Shown piece by piece: positions 42,889 to 51,758 of a stretch of 64,000 bases of DNA. Made by a program: the position numbers and the translations under genes. How positions within the stretch are numbered: position 1 is the stretch's first letter; the number at the start of each line of letters is the position of its first letter. A model generated the notes under the pieces. That model was not told where the DNA came from. It did not search any database and saw only the letters and a program-made list of their open reading frames with translations. Source of the DNA: Bacteroidota bacterium (GTDB taxonomy: Bacteria; Bacteroidota; Bacteroidia; B-17B0; Aurantibacillaceae); NCBI GenBank assembly GCA_021156365.1, contig JAJNDK010000001.1, positions 558,001 to 622,000 of the forward strand. Reading direction: 5' to 3'.

Positions 42889-45423
42889 TTACTGAACTAC
42901 GATCTTGTAATATGAAGATTTGTTATTGGAACGGATTTCCATCGTGTATATACCTTTTGCAAAAGCGCTCAGGTCAAACGATCTTGAATAAGAACCTGCA
43001 AAGGACAGCTGTGCATCTTTCGCTACCACTCTGCCCTGGATATCAGTAATATTTACAGCCAGGTCTGTTTTCTCATTCTGAACGAATTCCAGTACAAATG
43101 TTCCTGTAGTAGGGTTCGGGAAATATTTCACAGCACTAACGGCAGTGTTATTCGCCAGACCAATACATGGATCAACAGTGATCGATTGCACAGCGCTGTC
43201 TGTACAGCCATTGGCATCTGTGAACGTATACGTGATATTGGAAGTGCCAACTACCGAAGGATCGAAAGTTCCGAAAAACACATTCGGCCCGCTGTAATCA
43301 CCAATTGCAGGCGAACCGCCGGTTAATGTGATACTGCCGCTGTTTACACACACATTGCTGAAAGGAGTAAGTGTTACTACCGGCAATGCATTCACTACCA
43401 TAGAAGTAGTATCGTCTTCCGAACAGCCGTTTGCATCTGTATAAGAATAGATTACATCTGTAGTACCTGCTGCGATTGGAGAGAACATACCTGCAGCAAC
43501 ATTGGTTCCGCTGTAAGTTCCTCCTGAAGGAGATCCACCGCTTAAGGTAACATCGCTGCTGCCTTCACAAACTGCCGGTAATGCAGACTGAGTAACTGCC
43601 GGTAATGCATTTACTACCATTGAAGTAGTGTCGTCTTCTGTGCAACCGTTTGCATCTGTGTAGGTATAGATCACATCTGTTGTACCTGCTGCAATTGGAG
43701 AAAAAATACCACTGGTAACATTCGTACCAGTATAAGTTCCACCTGCCGGAGATCCGCCGCTTAAAGTAACATCACCACTTGCTTCACAAACCGCCGGTAA
43801 TGCAGATTGAGTAACTGCCGGTAATGCATATACCACCATGGAAGTAGTATCATCTTCCGAGCAACCGTTTGCATCCGTATACGTATAGATCACATCTGTA
43901 GTACCAGCTGCAATCGGAGAAAACATCCCTGCTGCAACATTGGTTCCGCTGTAAGTTCCACCTGCAGGAGATCCGCCGCTTAAAGCAACATCACCACTTG
44001 CTTCACAAACCGCCGTTAATGCAGATTGCGTAACTACCGGCAATGCATTCACTACCATGGATGTAGTGTCATCTTCTGTACAACCGTTTGCATCTGTATA
44101 GGTATAGATCACATCTGTAGTACCCGCTGCTACAGGAGAGAATACACTTCCTGAAACATTGGTTCCGCTGTAAGTCCCTCCTGCAGGAGACTCACCGGTT
44201 AAAGTAACATCGCCGCTTCCTTCACAAACAGCTGTTAAAGCCGGTATCGTAACAGAAGGGGCTGTATTTACCGTGATCATGCTATTGGATTGATGCGCAC
44301 AACCATAAGGATCTGTATAATCATACGTGATCGTTTGTGAGCCTGCTGCAGGATCAAAAGAATTACCTGTTACACCCGCCGGAGCGGAAAATGTACCACC
44401 CGCAGGAACTGTAGAAACAGAAAGATCCACCGGGCTTGCATTGCTACAAACTGCTAAAAAATTCATACCGATCGGGTTGGCAGGACAAACAACGGTAAGC
44501 GAATAAGCACGTGAACCTGAACAACCGCTGGCATCGCTAACTGATGCTGTAAAGTTGAAGGTACCTGTTGCTGTGGGTGTACCGCTGATCGTTCCTGAGG
44601 CCGAAAGAGTAAGCCCCGGAGGAAGTGCACCTGCAGTAACTGCATAGCCTGGAGCTCCCAAAGCACCGGTTTGTGATAAAGACTGGCTATACGATGTACC
44701 TGCTGTTCCACCTGGTACAGTGGTAGGATTAACAGTCAACACAGGACATACATATGGGGTATATGCAAATTCATCGATCCCGATATAATCAGAGTTTGCA
44801 CCTGTTGGTCCGGCACTGGTAACAAAGTACCGGAATGCTACACGTCCTGAGGTCGGAGCCGGAAGACCGGATATAGTAATCGTATATTGTGTCCATACCA
44901 GCGGATAACCGCCTGCAACAAGTGTTGGATTAATGCTTATCAGCATGGTGGTGAAATCTCCAACTGCAGTTGGGGTTGCTCCTACATTTGTACTTGCCCC
45001 ATTCGTGCTCAAACGCACTTCCAGCCTGTCGGGATAATCTGTCGGATTAGGGGTGGGTTTTCTTGTATAGAAAGTAATTACATCACCGTTTCTGAATGTC
45101 CTGTTGGGGGTTACCAACCATTGGCTGATGGTACCGGTGCCGCCCGCTGTACTGGCAAAATTGACAGCGATATAAGCGTTATTAGCTCCGGCAAATGCAT
45201 TAAAAGGGCCTGGTGTTGGGGTTGCCGTGGTAGGTGTTCCTTGAAACCACACTGGATTGGCTCCCACAGGATTGCTGTTATTCTGTCTAAACCAGCCGCT
45301 GCCGGCAAGCGTAGTGATATCATTAAATCCTTCGTTGATCGCCTGCGCCTTTATCTCTGTATATCCTATGGATACAACCGCTGAGAAAAGGGCCAGCTGT
45401 TTGAGTGTAAATAGTTTTTTCAT
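42889..45423 (-). CDS. T9SS-secreted repeat adhesin
   Basis: 844 residues. Signal peptide (residues 1-27, ending EIKAQ), a choice-of-anchor/cleaved-adhesin-like lectin domain to about 225 (FNDITTLAGSGWFRQNN, VAFRYFVTSAGP), a putative Ig-like (He_PIG) domain with PGLTLSASGTISGTPTATG, and then a row of SprB-like repeats, four of them nearly identical (73 residues each: AVCEASGDVTLSGGSPAGG, TTDVIYTYTDANGC, EDDTTSMVV). The last about 75 residues (YFPNPTTGTFVLEF, KGIYTMEIRSNN, YKIVVQ) form a T9SS type A sorting domain. It probably acts in surface adhesion or gliding-like motility; gene family is recognised, role inferred. It lies 24 bp downstream of a small secreted protein gene. Confidence 0.88.
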   Translation of the reverse strand: MKKLFTLKQLALFSAVVSIGYTEIKAQAINEGFNDITTLAGSGWFRQNNSNPVGANPVWFQGTPTTATPTPGPFNAFAGANNAYIAVNFASTAGGTGTISQWLVTPNRTFRNGDVITFYTRKPTPNPTDYPDRLEVRLSTNGASTNVGATPTAVGDFTTMLISINPTLVAGGYPLVWTQYTITISGLPAPTSGRVAFRYFVTSAGPTGANSDYIGIDEFAYTPYVCPVLTVNPTTVPGGTAGTSYSQSLSQTGALGAPGYAVTAGALPPGLTLSASGTISGTPTATGTFNFTASVSDASGCSGSRAYSLTVVCPANPIGMNFLAVCSNASPVDLSVSTVPAGGTFSAPAGVTGNSFDPAAGSQTITYDYTDPYGCAHQSNSMITVNTAPSVTIPALTAVCEGSGDVTLTGESPAGGTYSGTNVSGSVFSPVAAGTTDVIYTYTDANGCTEDDTTSMVVNALPVVTQSALTAVCEASGDVALSGGSPAGGTYSGTNVAAGMFSPIAAGTTDVIYTYTDANGCSEDDTTSMVVYALPAVTQSALPAVCEASGDVTLSGGSPAGGTYTGTNVTSGIFSPIAAGTTDVIYTYTDANGCTEDDTTSMVVNALPAVTQSALPAVCEGSSDVTLSGGSPSGGTYSGTNVAAGMFSPIAAGTTDVIYSYTDANGCSEDDTTSMVVNALPVVTLTPFSNVCVNSGSITLTGGSPAIGDYSGPNVFFGTFDPSVVGTSNITYTFTDANGCTDSAVQSITVDPCIGLANNTAVSAVKYFPNPTTGTFVLEFVQNEKTDLAVNITDIQGRVVAKDAQLSFAGSYSRSFDLSAFAKGIYTMEIRSNNKSSYYKIVVQ
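43380..44260 (-). repeat. 219-bp tandem repeats in the adhesin gene
   Basis: Units recur every 219 bp, for example CTTCACAAAC at 43563 and 43782, with the same wording at about 44001 and 44220. Neighbouring units differ at only a few positions, and the word GCCGGTAATGCA marks each junction. The array codes for the 73-residue modules of the adhesin and remains in frame. Confidence 0.88.
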
Positions 45424-45447
45424 TTATGTGTGTGTTTTGGGGTAAAA

Positions 45448-45789
45448 TTATTTTGATTTAGTGGATGTAGCAATGCCCAGTTTTTCGTTTACCAGCTTCA
45501 ATTCTTTATCGATCGCTGTTTTCAGAACATTATCGTTACTCAGCTCTTTTTGTTTGTTCAACTCGACTGCGTACTCAGTGTAAGCAGCAGTAAGTTCGGT
45601 CTGAGCTTCCTGGTTAGCTGAACGGGATGAAGCCGCTGCATCTTTCACTTTTTGTGTTTTTACATCCACTTTTTCTGCAAGTGTTTTTAATGATGGAATT
45701 TTAAGCAATTCCGGATCAGTGGGGTTTACTGAAAACCCAAGGCTGCTTATTAATAATAGCATGCCAATGAGGATACTTATTCTTTTCAT
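45448..45789 (-). CDS. Small secreted helical protein
   Basis: 113 residues. Signal peptide (MKRISILIGMLLLISSLGFS) followed by a helical, Ala/Lys/Gln-rich chain (KVDVKTQKVKDAAASSRSAN, AYTEYAVELNKQKELSNDN) that should form a coiled coil. Function unknown. Its promoter (45828-45857) is exact, and the adhesin gene follows 24 bp after its stop, so it is probably the first gene of the adhesin transcript. Confidence 0.7.
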   Translation of the reverse strand: MKRISILIGMLLLISSLGFSVNPTDPELLKIPSLKTLAEKVDVKTQKVKDAAASSRSANQEAQTELTAAYTEYAVELNKQKELSNDNVLKTAIDKELKLVNEKLGIATSTKSK

Positions 45790-45827
45790 GATTTAAATTG
45801 TTTAAGGATACGTAAATTAATTCTTAT

Positions 45828-45857
45828 CAAAGATAGAACATTCCGGCATCCCCGCAA
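45828..45857 (-). promoter_or_regulatory. Promoter of the small secreted protein/adhesin operon
   Basis: Minus strand TTG (45855-45857), 19 bp, TATCTTTG (45828-45835), exact TAnnTTTG. Leader about 35 nt. Confidence 0.75.
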
Positions 45858-45869
45858 GCGTAAAATATA

Positions 45870-47039
45870 TTATTGTTTCGTCTGCGTTCTCAGATAACAG
45901 GAGATGGGATAATGATCGGTGATGGTCTCGCCGATCACTTTATAGTTGTAGGAAGAAAAACTTTCGTCATGCAGGATATAATCGATGCGCTGAAAAGGGA
46001 TCTTCCCTGCATAGGTGGTACCAATGCCTCTTCCGCTTTCCATAAATGCATCTTTCAAATCTCCGCGCACCGTGCGATATGCATACGAAGAAGGCGTATC
46101 ATTAAAATCCCCGCAAACGATCATTTTGTAGCGGCAGGACCTCATATGCTCTGCCACCATAGCTGCCTGTCTCGAACGTGTTACAAATGCCCGCTTCAGC
46201 AAACGCAGTATATTTTTAGAACCTTCCAGCTCTTCGGTATCGTTCTTTTCTATAACATCTTCAATGAACTGGTGGTCTTTTTTTCCGAAATGAATGGAAG
46301 CAAGATGCATGTTGTAGATCCGCACCGTATCCTTATTGATCAGCACATCCGTATAAATACACATATTGTTCCAGCGGGTATTAAAATCGATCTTTCCTTT
46401 ACGTACGATCGGGTATTTGGTGAAGGTGGCCACTCCCCAATGATCCACATCCCGCAATGTCATTGTGTATTCAATGTGCGAATAATTCGTTTTTAAGAAA
46501 CGGGTAAGTGTATCGGTATTATTAAAATCACCTTTCTGCTCGGATGTGTAATATTCCTGAATGCAAAGTATATCCGGATTTTCTTCGGACAGCATGGTGA
46601 AGATCGTTTTTCTCGATTCACTGTTCTTGCTCCAGTTATAAAGATCAAAAAGCATACTATTGTAGCTCATCACCTTTATATCCTTGTTGTTGGGTAATTC
46701 GCTGCCAAAGTGGATCTGTGCAAAAGAGGATAAAGTGTTCCAGCCAAACAAAATAACTACGAGGGACCAGAGCGCGATCGGCTTCCATTGGATGATCCAG
46801 TACAATACAAAAAACAGGTTCAGCAGGAGTATGATGGGATAACCGATCCCGAAAAAAGCCAACAGCCAAAAAGTTTGCGGATTGATAAAACGGGCACAAT
46901 ACGAAAGGATGATACACAGCATTGCCAGGTAATTGAGCCACAGCATGAATTTATTGAAGCGGGAGAGCTCTTTGCGTTTTCTGTAAATGACCAGCTCGCG
47001 TAACTCGGCAAAGGAGATATTTCTATTAAACAACTGCAC
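45870..47039 (-). CDS. Endonuclease/exonuclease/phosphatase-family protein, membrane-anchored
   Basis: 389 residues. Three hydrophobic segments in the first 105 residues (LWLNYLAMLCIILSYCARF, FWLLAFFGIGYPIILLLNLFFVL in part, ALWSLVVILFGW) then an EEP domain: KVMSYNSMLFDLYNW, DILCIQEYY (the metal-binding Glu), YNMHLASIHFG, MIVCGDFNDTPSS and DHYPISCYL, the catalytic His end. Substrates of the family range from DNA to phospholipids and sugar phosphates; unknown here. The start is GTG at 47039. Confidence 0.85.
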   Translation of the reverse strand: MQLFNRNISFAELRELVIYRKRKELSRFNKFMLWLNYLAMLCIILSYCARFINPQTFWLLAFFGIGYPIILLLNLFFVLYWIIQWKPIALWSLVVILFGWNTLSSFAQIHFGSELPNNKDIKVMSYNSMLFDLYNWSKNSESRKTIFTMLSEENPDILCIQEYYTSEQKGDFNNTDTLTRFLKTNYSHIEYTMTLRDVDHWGVATFTKYPIVRKGKIDFNTRWNNMCIYTDVLINKDTVRIYNMHLASIHFGKKDHQFIEDVIEKNDTEELEGSKNILRLLKRAFVTRSRQAAMVAEHMRSCRYKMIVCGDFNDTPSSYAYRTVRGDLKDAFMESGRGIGTTYAGKIPFQRIDYILHDESFSSYNYKVIGETITDHYPISCYLRTQTKQ

Positions 47040-47086
47040 AGTTCAACGGGAAGATTTTAGTGAATATTTTGATCTGCTTTGCCCCA

Positions 47087-48289
47087 TCAATACGTTTCTT
47101 TCACGCGTTTTTGCTTGGCCAGATCATACACATGGCTCAGTATATCCTTTTCCGTTTTTGTAAAAGGAATGCTTCTCCTTGCCATTACTTTTTCTGCCAC
47201 TTCCAATGCCTTGTCCAGCTTATAATCCACAAACTCCTCGGCTCCTCCCCAGCTGAACGAACGAATGAAATGGATCGGGAAATCGGCTCCGTAAATATTT
47301 GCATTCACACCCACCACCGTGCCGGTATTGAACATGGTATTGATCCCGCATTTACTATGATCGCCCATAAAAAGTCCGCAGAACTGAAGCCCTGTGTCTA
47401 CCATTTCCTGCATACCATAGTTCCATAGTTTTACATTCCCGTAATTGTTCTTCAGGTTGGAGTTGTTGGTATCCGCACCTAAATTGCACCATTCGGAGAT
47501 CACCGAATTACCCAGGAATCCATCATGTGCCTTATTACTGTATCCGAAAATAACTGAATTGTTAACCTCTCCTCCTATTTTGCAATGCGGACCGAAAGTA
47601 GTAGGTCCGTATATTTTGGCGCCCATCTTCACTTCGGCATGCTCACATAGTGCAAAAGGCCCGCGGATAAGGGAACCTTCCATTACCACTGCATCTTTCC
47701 CGATATAAACATTGCCTTTTGTTGTATTAAATATAACACCTTCTACCGATGCACCTTTTTCGAGGAACACTTTCCCTTTCCCGATCACCCGGTTCGATTT
47801 GCTGAGTGGCTGCGAAGTCCTTCCTTTGGTCTGCAATTCAAAATCTTCTTTGATGGCTTCTCCGTTCTTTGTAAAAATGTCCCAGATAAATTTGATAACG
47901 ATCGGTGTTTGCGCCGATTCTTTGAAAGAGAAACCCGGGTTGGATCGTTCCGGATGAAAGCTCTTTGATTTCCCTGTATTTACGGCAACCACTGTTTTGT
48001 TGTGCAGGAGCACTTCATTTTCTTTCAGCGACAGGATCTCTTTTACCAAAGCCGGTGTCGGACATACTTTGCCATTGATCCAGATATTGCTTTTGCCGGC
48101 CTGGTAAACACAGCCGAATTTTTTGCCCAGGTACTCTTCCGTTTGGAAAGATACACTCGTTTTCAGGAGCTTTTCCCATTTCTCCGTGATAGTAAGGATC
48201 CCGATGCGGATACCTGAAACAGGTCTGAGATAAGTGAACGGAAGCAGGTCTGTTCTGCTGTGGTCATCAAACAAAATGAAGTTGCTCAT
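47087..48289 (-). CDS. GlmU-family sugar nucleotidyltransferase-like protein with left-handed beta-helix
   Basis: 400 residues. The N-terminus (FILFDDHSRTDLLPFTYLRP) resembles the putative-nucleotidyltransferase branch, and from about 185 a long row of hexapeptide repeats (VFLEKGASVEGVIFN, VYIGKDAVVMEGSLIRGP, KIYGPTTFGPHCKIGGEVNN) forms a left-handed beta-helix. The classical GXGT(R) nucleotide-binding loop is not obvious. It probably makes or modifies an acetylated sugar nucleotide for surface glycans. 47 bp separate it from the EEP gene, so it may be the upstream member of the same transcript. Confidence 0.8.
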   Translation of the reverse strand: MSNFILFDDHSRTDLLPFTYLRPVSGIRIGILTITEKWEKLLKTSVSFQTEEYLGKKFGCVYQAGKSNIWINGKVCPTPALVKEILSLKENEVLLHNKTVVAVNTGKSKSFHPERSNPGFSFKESAQTPIVIKFIWDIFTKNGEAIKEDFELQTKGRTSQPLSKSNRVIGKGKVFLEKGASVEGVIFNTTKGNVYIGKDAVVMEGSLIRGPFALCEHAEVKMGAKIYGPTTFGPHCKIGGEVNNSVIFGYSNKAHDGFLGNSVISEWCNLGADTNNSNLKNNYGNVKLWNYGMQEMVDTGLQFCGLFMGDHSKCGINTMFNTGTVVGVNANIYGADFPIHFIRSFSWGGAEEFVDYKLDKALEVAEKVMARRSIPFTKTEKDILSHVYDLAKQKRVKETY

Positions 48290-48400
48290 AGTACGGGTTG
48301 TATTTTAGCAAATACCGTTTTCGAACGGAATTAATTTTTACTAAAAGTGCAAAATAAATTCCATACTAAAGCTCTAAAAAATCAAAAAAAAGACTCTTTT

Positions 48401-50200
48401 TTAATCTTCCCCGGAGGCGAAGATCTTATCTATCAGCGCTTTATTATTTTCCTTGATCACCTTACGTTTCATACTGAGTTTAGGCGTCATTTCTCCCGAA
48501 TCGATGGTCCAATTTTTAGACAATAGCTCCACGCGTTTTATCTGTTCATATGGAGCCAGCGATTTATTCATTTCACGCAAAAAAGTATTGATCTCTTTTC
48601 GCAATTGTTCGTTCTGGATAATATGCTCGTTCGAAACAAAATCGATCTTATTCGTTTTGCACCAGTCTTTCACATTCTCAATGGCCGGAACAACAAGCGC
48701 CGAAGCAAATTTCTGACCTTCGCCTATCACCATTGCCTGCTCTATCAAACGGCATTCCTTCATTTTGTTCTCTATCATCAACGGAGCGATGTACTTCCCG
48801 GCAGAGGTTTTAAAGATCTCTTTTTTCCGGTCGGTGATCTTCAAAAACCTGCCTTCTACAAATGTTCCTATATCACCTGTATGGAAATAACCGGCATCAT
48901 CTATTACTTCTTTTGTCGCTTCTTCATTTTTATAATAGCCTTTCATCACACTTGGACCTTTCACTAATATTTCGCCATCTTCTGCTATTTTCACATCGAG
49001 ATCTTTCAGCACCGGACCTACTGTCCCGATCCGGATCGAGTCGGGTTCCATACTGTTCACCGCGATCACCGGAGAGGTCTCCGTTAAACCATACCCCTCC
49101 AGAACAGTGAGCTTCGCACAGTTAAAAACCATGGCCAGGCGTGGCTGAAGCGCTGCCCCACCCGATGCGATACATATGATCTCTCCGCCAAGTGCCTCGC
49201 GCCATTTGCTGTACACTAACTTATCCGCTATTTTACGTTTCAGTTCGTATATCGCACCGTTTTTACCGTACATCTCGTAGTTCAATGCAAGATCCAGCGC
49301 CCAGAAAAATATCTTTTTCTTTGCACCCCCAAGCTTTTCGCCTGCACTCACCAGCTTATCATACACCCGTTCCATCAAACGCGGAACAGTCACGAACATT
49401 TGCGGATGTATCTCTTTCAGGTTATCGGCGATCTTGTCAAAACCTTCCGCATAATAAATACTGATATTGTTGTATAGGTAGAGCGTATTCAACATTCGCT
49501 CGTATACGTGGTTCAGCGGGAGGAAGCTCAGTGCCTTACTCATTCGTTCAAAAGGAGCAAAATTAAGACAGGCCTTTACATTGGAAATGATATTCTCGTG
49601 CGAAAGCATCACCCCTTTTGGTTTTCCCGTCGTCCCTGAAGTATACAGGATCGTGAGCAGGTCGTCCTTTTGGATCCCGTTCGAAATATGCCGGATCTTT
49701 GTCTTTAGCTCCGCTCCTATTGCCGGACTTTCAAACAAGGCTTTTCCTTTTTCGATAAATTCTTTGAAAGATTCAAAACCGGTTACATCATCGTTAAATG
49801 TATACATATGTTTCACCGAAGGTAATTCGGCTTTGAACGCTTCTATTTTGTTTGCAATGTCCTTCGAAGAGAAAAAGATCGCTTTTACCTCCGAGTCTTT
49901 TAATATGAATTCCATATCATGTGCACTCGCCGTAGGAAAAATAGGCACCGTTACCACACCGATCTGCTGTGCACCGTAATCGATAAAGTTCCAATCGGGA
50001 ATATTGTTGGCAATGATAGAGACCTTGTCGCCCGGAAGAATTCCTGCATCCAGTAAGGCCGCACTGATATGATCCACTTTGCTGAGGAATTCCTGTGTGG
50101 ACACTTTTTTCCACTCTTTGTTTTCTTTAAATGCAAGAATATCCGGTTTAGGAGTATTTACATGCATTTGCAGTATGTCGAAAACCCGTGTAACTTCCAT
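48401..50200 (-). CDS. Long-chain acyl-CoA synthetase (AMP-forming)
   Basis: 599 residues; activates fatty acids with ATP and CoA. The ATP-binding motif YTSGTTGKPKGVMLSHENI, the second core motif YGLTETSPVIAVN and the hinge/third motif FHTGDIGTFVEGRFLKITDR are intact, as is the C-terminal Lys (PKLSMKRKVI). FadD-like in size and pattern. It has its own promoter and is not next to other fatty-acid genes. Confidence 0.93.
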   Translation of the reverse strand: MEVTRVFDILQMHVNTPKPDILAFKENKEWKKVSTQEFLSKVDHISAALLDAGILPGDKVSIIANNIPDWNFIDYGAQQIGVVTVPIFPTASAHDMEFILKDSEVKAIFFSSKDIANKIEAFKAELPSVKHMYTFNDDVTGFESFKEFIEKGKALFESPAIGAELKTKIRHISNGIQKDDLLTILYTSGTTGKPKGVMLSHENIISNVKACLNFAPFERMSKALSFLPLNHVYERMLNTLYLYNNISIYYAEGFDKIADNLKEIHPQMFVTVPRLMERVYDKLVSAGEKLGGAKKKIFFWALDLALNYEMYGKNGAIYELKRKIADKLVYSKWREALGGEIICIASGGAALQPRLAMVFNCAKLTVLEGYGLTETSPVIAVNSMEPDSIRIGTVGPVLKDLDVKIAEDGEILVKGPSVMKGYYKNEEATKEVIDDAGYFHTGDIGTFVEGRFLKITDRKKEIFKTSAGKYIAPLMIENKMKECRLIEQAMVIGEGQKFASALVVPAIENVKDWCKTNKIDFVSNEHIIQNEQLRKEINTFLREMNKSLAPYEQIKRVELLSKNWTIDSGEMTPKLSMKRKVIKENNKALIDKIFASGED

Positions 50201-50220
50201 ATTGTTTGTTATTAGTAATG

Positions 50221-50249
50221 TAAAAGTACTATTAAATTATATGCCACAA
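50221..50249 (-). promoter_or_regulatory. Promoter of the acyl-CoA synthetase gene
   Basis: Minus strand TTG (50247-50249), 18 bp, TACTTTTA (50221-50228). Leader about 17 nt. Confidence 0.55.
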
Positions 50250-50328
50250 CCGGCATTGATCGGATTTTGACCTGGATCAAAAAAGGAGTACGCTTTGTCA
50301 TAAAAAGTAAAAAAAATCGTCACGTTCC

Positions 50329-51004
50329 TCAGCACTCCCGGTAAAACAAGTGAAAGATCAGCCGGTAGATCTTTGGCTGATTATTTATGATGGCCGTCAC
50401 TTTCAACTCATAAGCATAATCCAGTACTTTTAATTTTTTCGGAAGTTTGGTCCCGTTCTTTTTTAACGCATAACAAATGCTCAGCTTTTTAAGATCGGCA
50501 GAAGGAATATAATTTACGCTATCCTTCACGATCTTTGGAGTACTATAATAATATCCATCCTTTCGCCGCGAAAGATCCCTGTATTCTGTTTCGGCAAATA
50601 CCTTCTTGGGCTCGCATTTCAGTGAAGTATCCAAAAAAACTAACGCCTTCCGTTTCGGAAACGAGAAGTCCGTAGCATTTTATTTTTTTCAGGTACACAC
50701 TGCTTACTTCTACTCCTTTCACTACCGAAAAACCGAAAGCCTCTCTTACCGTATTCCCGGCATTTTCGCTGATACCTCCCGGTCCAATGATCTTTTCATC
50801 CACATGTAAAGGTGCTCCGAAAAGAAACGAGCCATCGGGTTGTTTTTTAAAAACAGGCTCCCGGCCACAACTTTCATGATTTTTCAGCTTCAGGCCCAGA
50901 TACTCATCGATGGAAGCCCGCACTACTATGATCTCTTCCTGCTTCATCGAAAGGAAGAAGAGCAGCAGGAAAGGCAGAAGAAATATATATAGCAGGTACT
51001 TCAT
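50329..51004 (-). pseudogene. Frameshifted gene for a secreted or anchored protein
   Basis: An ATG at 51004 opens a frame with a membrane segment (LLYIFLLPFLLLFFLSMKQ) that leaves the expected course at about 50636. The continuation is found in the next frame after removal of one T: VSFLDTSLKCEPKKVFAETE, where the join falls in a run of seven A (50633-50639, T on the coding strand). Together they make about 225 residues ending FHLFYREC. Without the shift the first frame ends at 50543 with unrelated sequence. It could be a real inactivated gene, a programmed slippage site, or a sequencing error in a homopolymer. I recognise no family. Confidence 0.7.
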
Positions 51005-51039
51005 TTATTAAAACCGATGGCTAATTTAGCGATTATCCG

Positions 51040-51047
51040 TATCTTTG
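51040..51047 (+). promoter_or_regulatory. -7 element of the DUF1851 gene
   Basis: TATCTTTG, exact TAnnTTTG, with a predicted transcription start near 51051. It excludes the TTG at 51045 as start codon and favours the TTG at 51069. Confidence 0.5.
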
Positions 51048-51068
51048 TGGCAGATTAATTCACACGCC

Positions 51069-51533
51069 TTGAACATAGAACAATTCATTATATCATCCGA
51101 CAACATCGATTCCGAAAAGCTGCTGAATGCCTGGAAATGGCTGATCGGAAAGGATAAAGAGATCCTCGTGATCACCAAAATGGGAGACCTTGTTTTAAAG
51201 AACAAAGAAGGGCATCTTTTTTTCCTGAATACCGAAGACGGCAGCCTTGAGCATCTTTCCAATTTCTACAGCGATTTTTACAAGAACAAACTGAGCCCGA
51301 AACAATACCTGGAGATCTTTAAGCCCGATCTGTTAGAAGATATGATGGAGGATGAAAAGTTCCTGGAGGACACAGAGGTGTATGGCTACAAAACCCTGCC
51401 TGTGTTAGGAGGTAAAACGCATCCCAGCAATATGTTCCCGGTAGATATCTACAAACATTTTATGGCTACGGCCTATGTGCATGAGCAGTTAGATACAATC
51501 GATCCGCCGATCGAATCGGAGCAGGATATGTAA
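51069..51533 (+). CDS. DUF1851 / Tdi1-like protein
   Basis: 154 residues. It has the pattern of the DUF1851 (GAD-like/T6SS immunity Tdi1) family: AWKWLIGKDKEILVITKMGD, LVLKNKEGHLFFLNTEDGSL, and the C-terminal CYGFKPLPVLGG-like block GYKTLPVLGGKTHPSN. In type VI secretion such proteins neutralise cognate toxins, but no effector gene is nearby. The start is taken as TTG at 51069, since the only upstream alternative (TTG 51045) overlaps the promoter. Confidence 0.75.
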   Translation: MNIEQFIISSDNIDSEKLLNAWKWLIGKDKEILVITKMGDLVLKNKEGHLFFLNTEDGSLEHLSNFYSDFYKNKLSPKQYLEIFKPDLLEDMMEDEKFLEDTEVYGYKTLPVLGGKTHPSNMFPVDIYKHFMATAYVHEQLDTIDPPIESEQDM

Positions 51534-51734
51534 TACACCACATTGTTTCGCGCAAAGATGTATGATTTAAGTCAGATTCATGTGCATGAAATCTGCTTCT
51601 GCGTGCTGGGTTTACTGATTTATAAAAGATAACAAACAACATTCTTCAAACTCCAACCTTATATGGTTCAAAAGGCCAGCTTCTCTTACGTATCTCCATG
51701 TTCTCTCTGCTGTTAACAATTGACGAAAAATACC

Positions 51735-51742
51735 TACTTTTG
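51735..51742 (+). promoter_or_regulatory. -7 element of prfC
   Basis: TACTTTTG, exact TAnnTTTG. Transcription near 51746, leader 13 nt, excluding the TTG at 51720. Confidence 0.55.
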
Positions 51743-51758
51743 CACCCTATTTAGCGCT

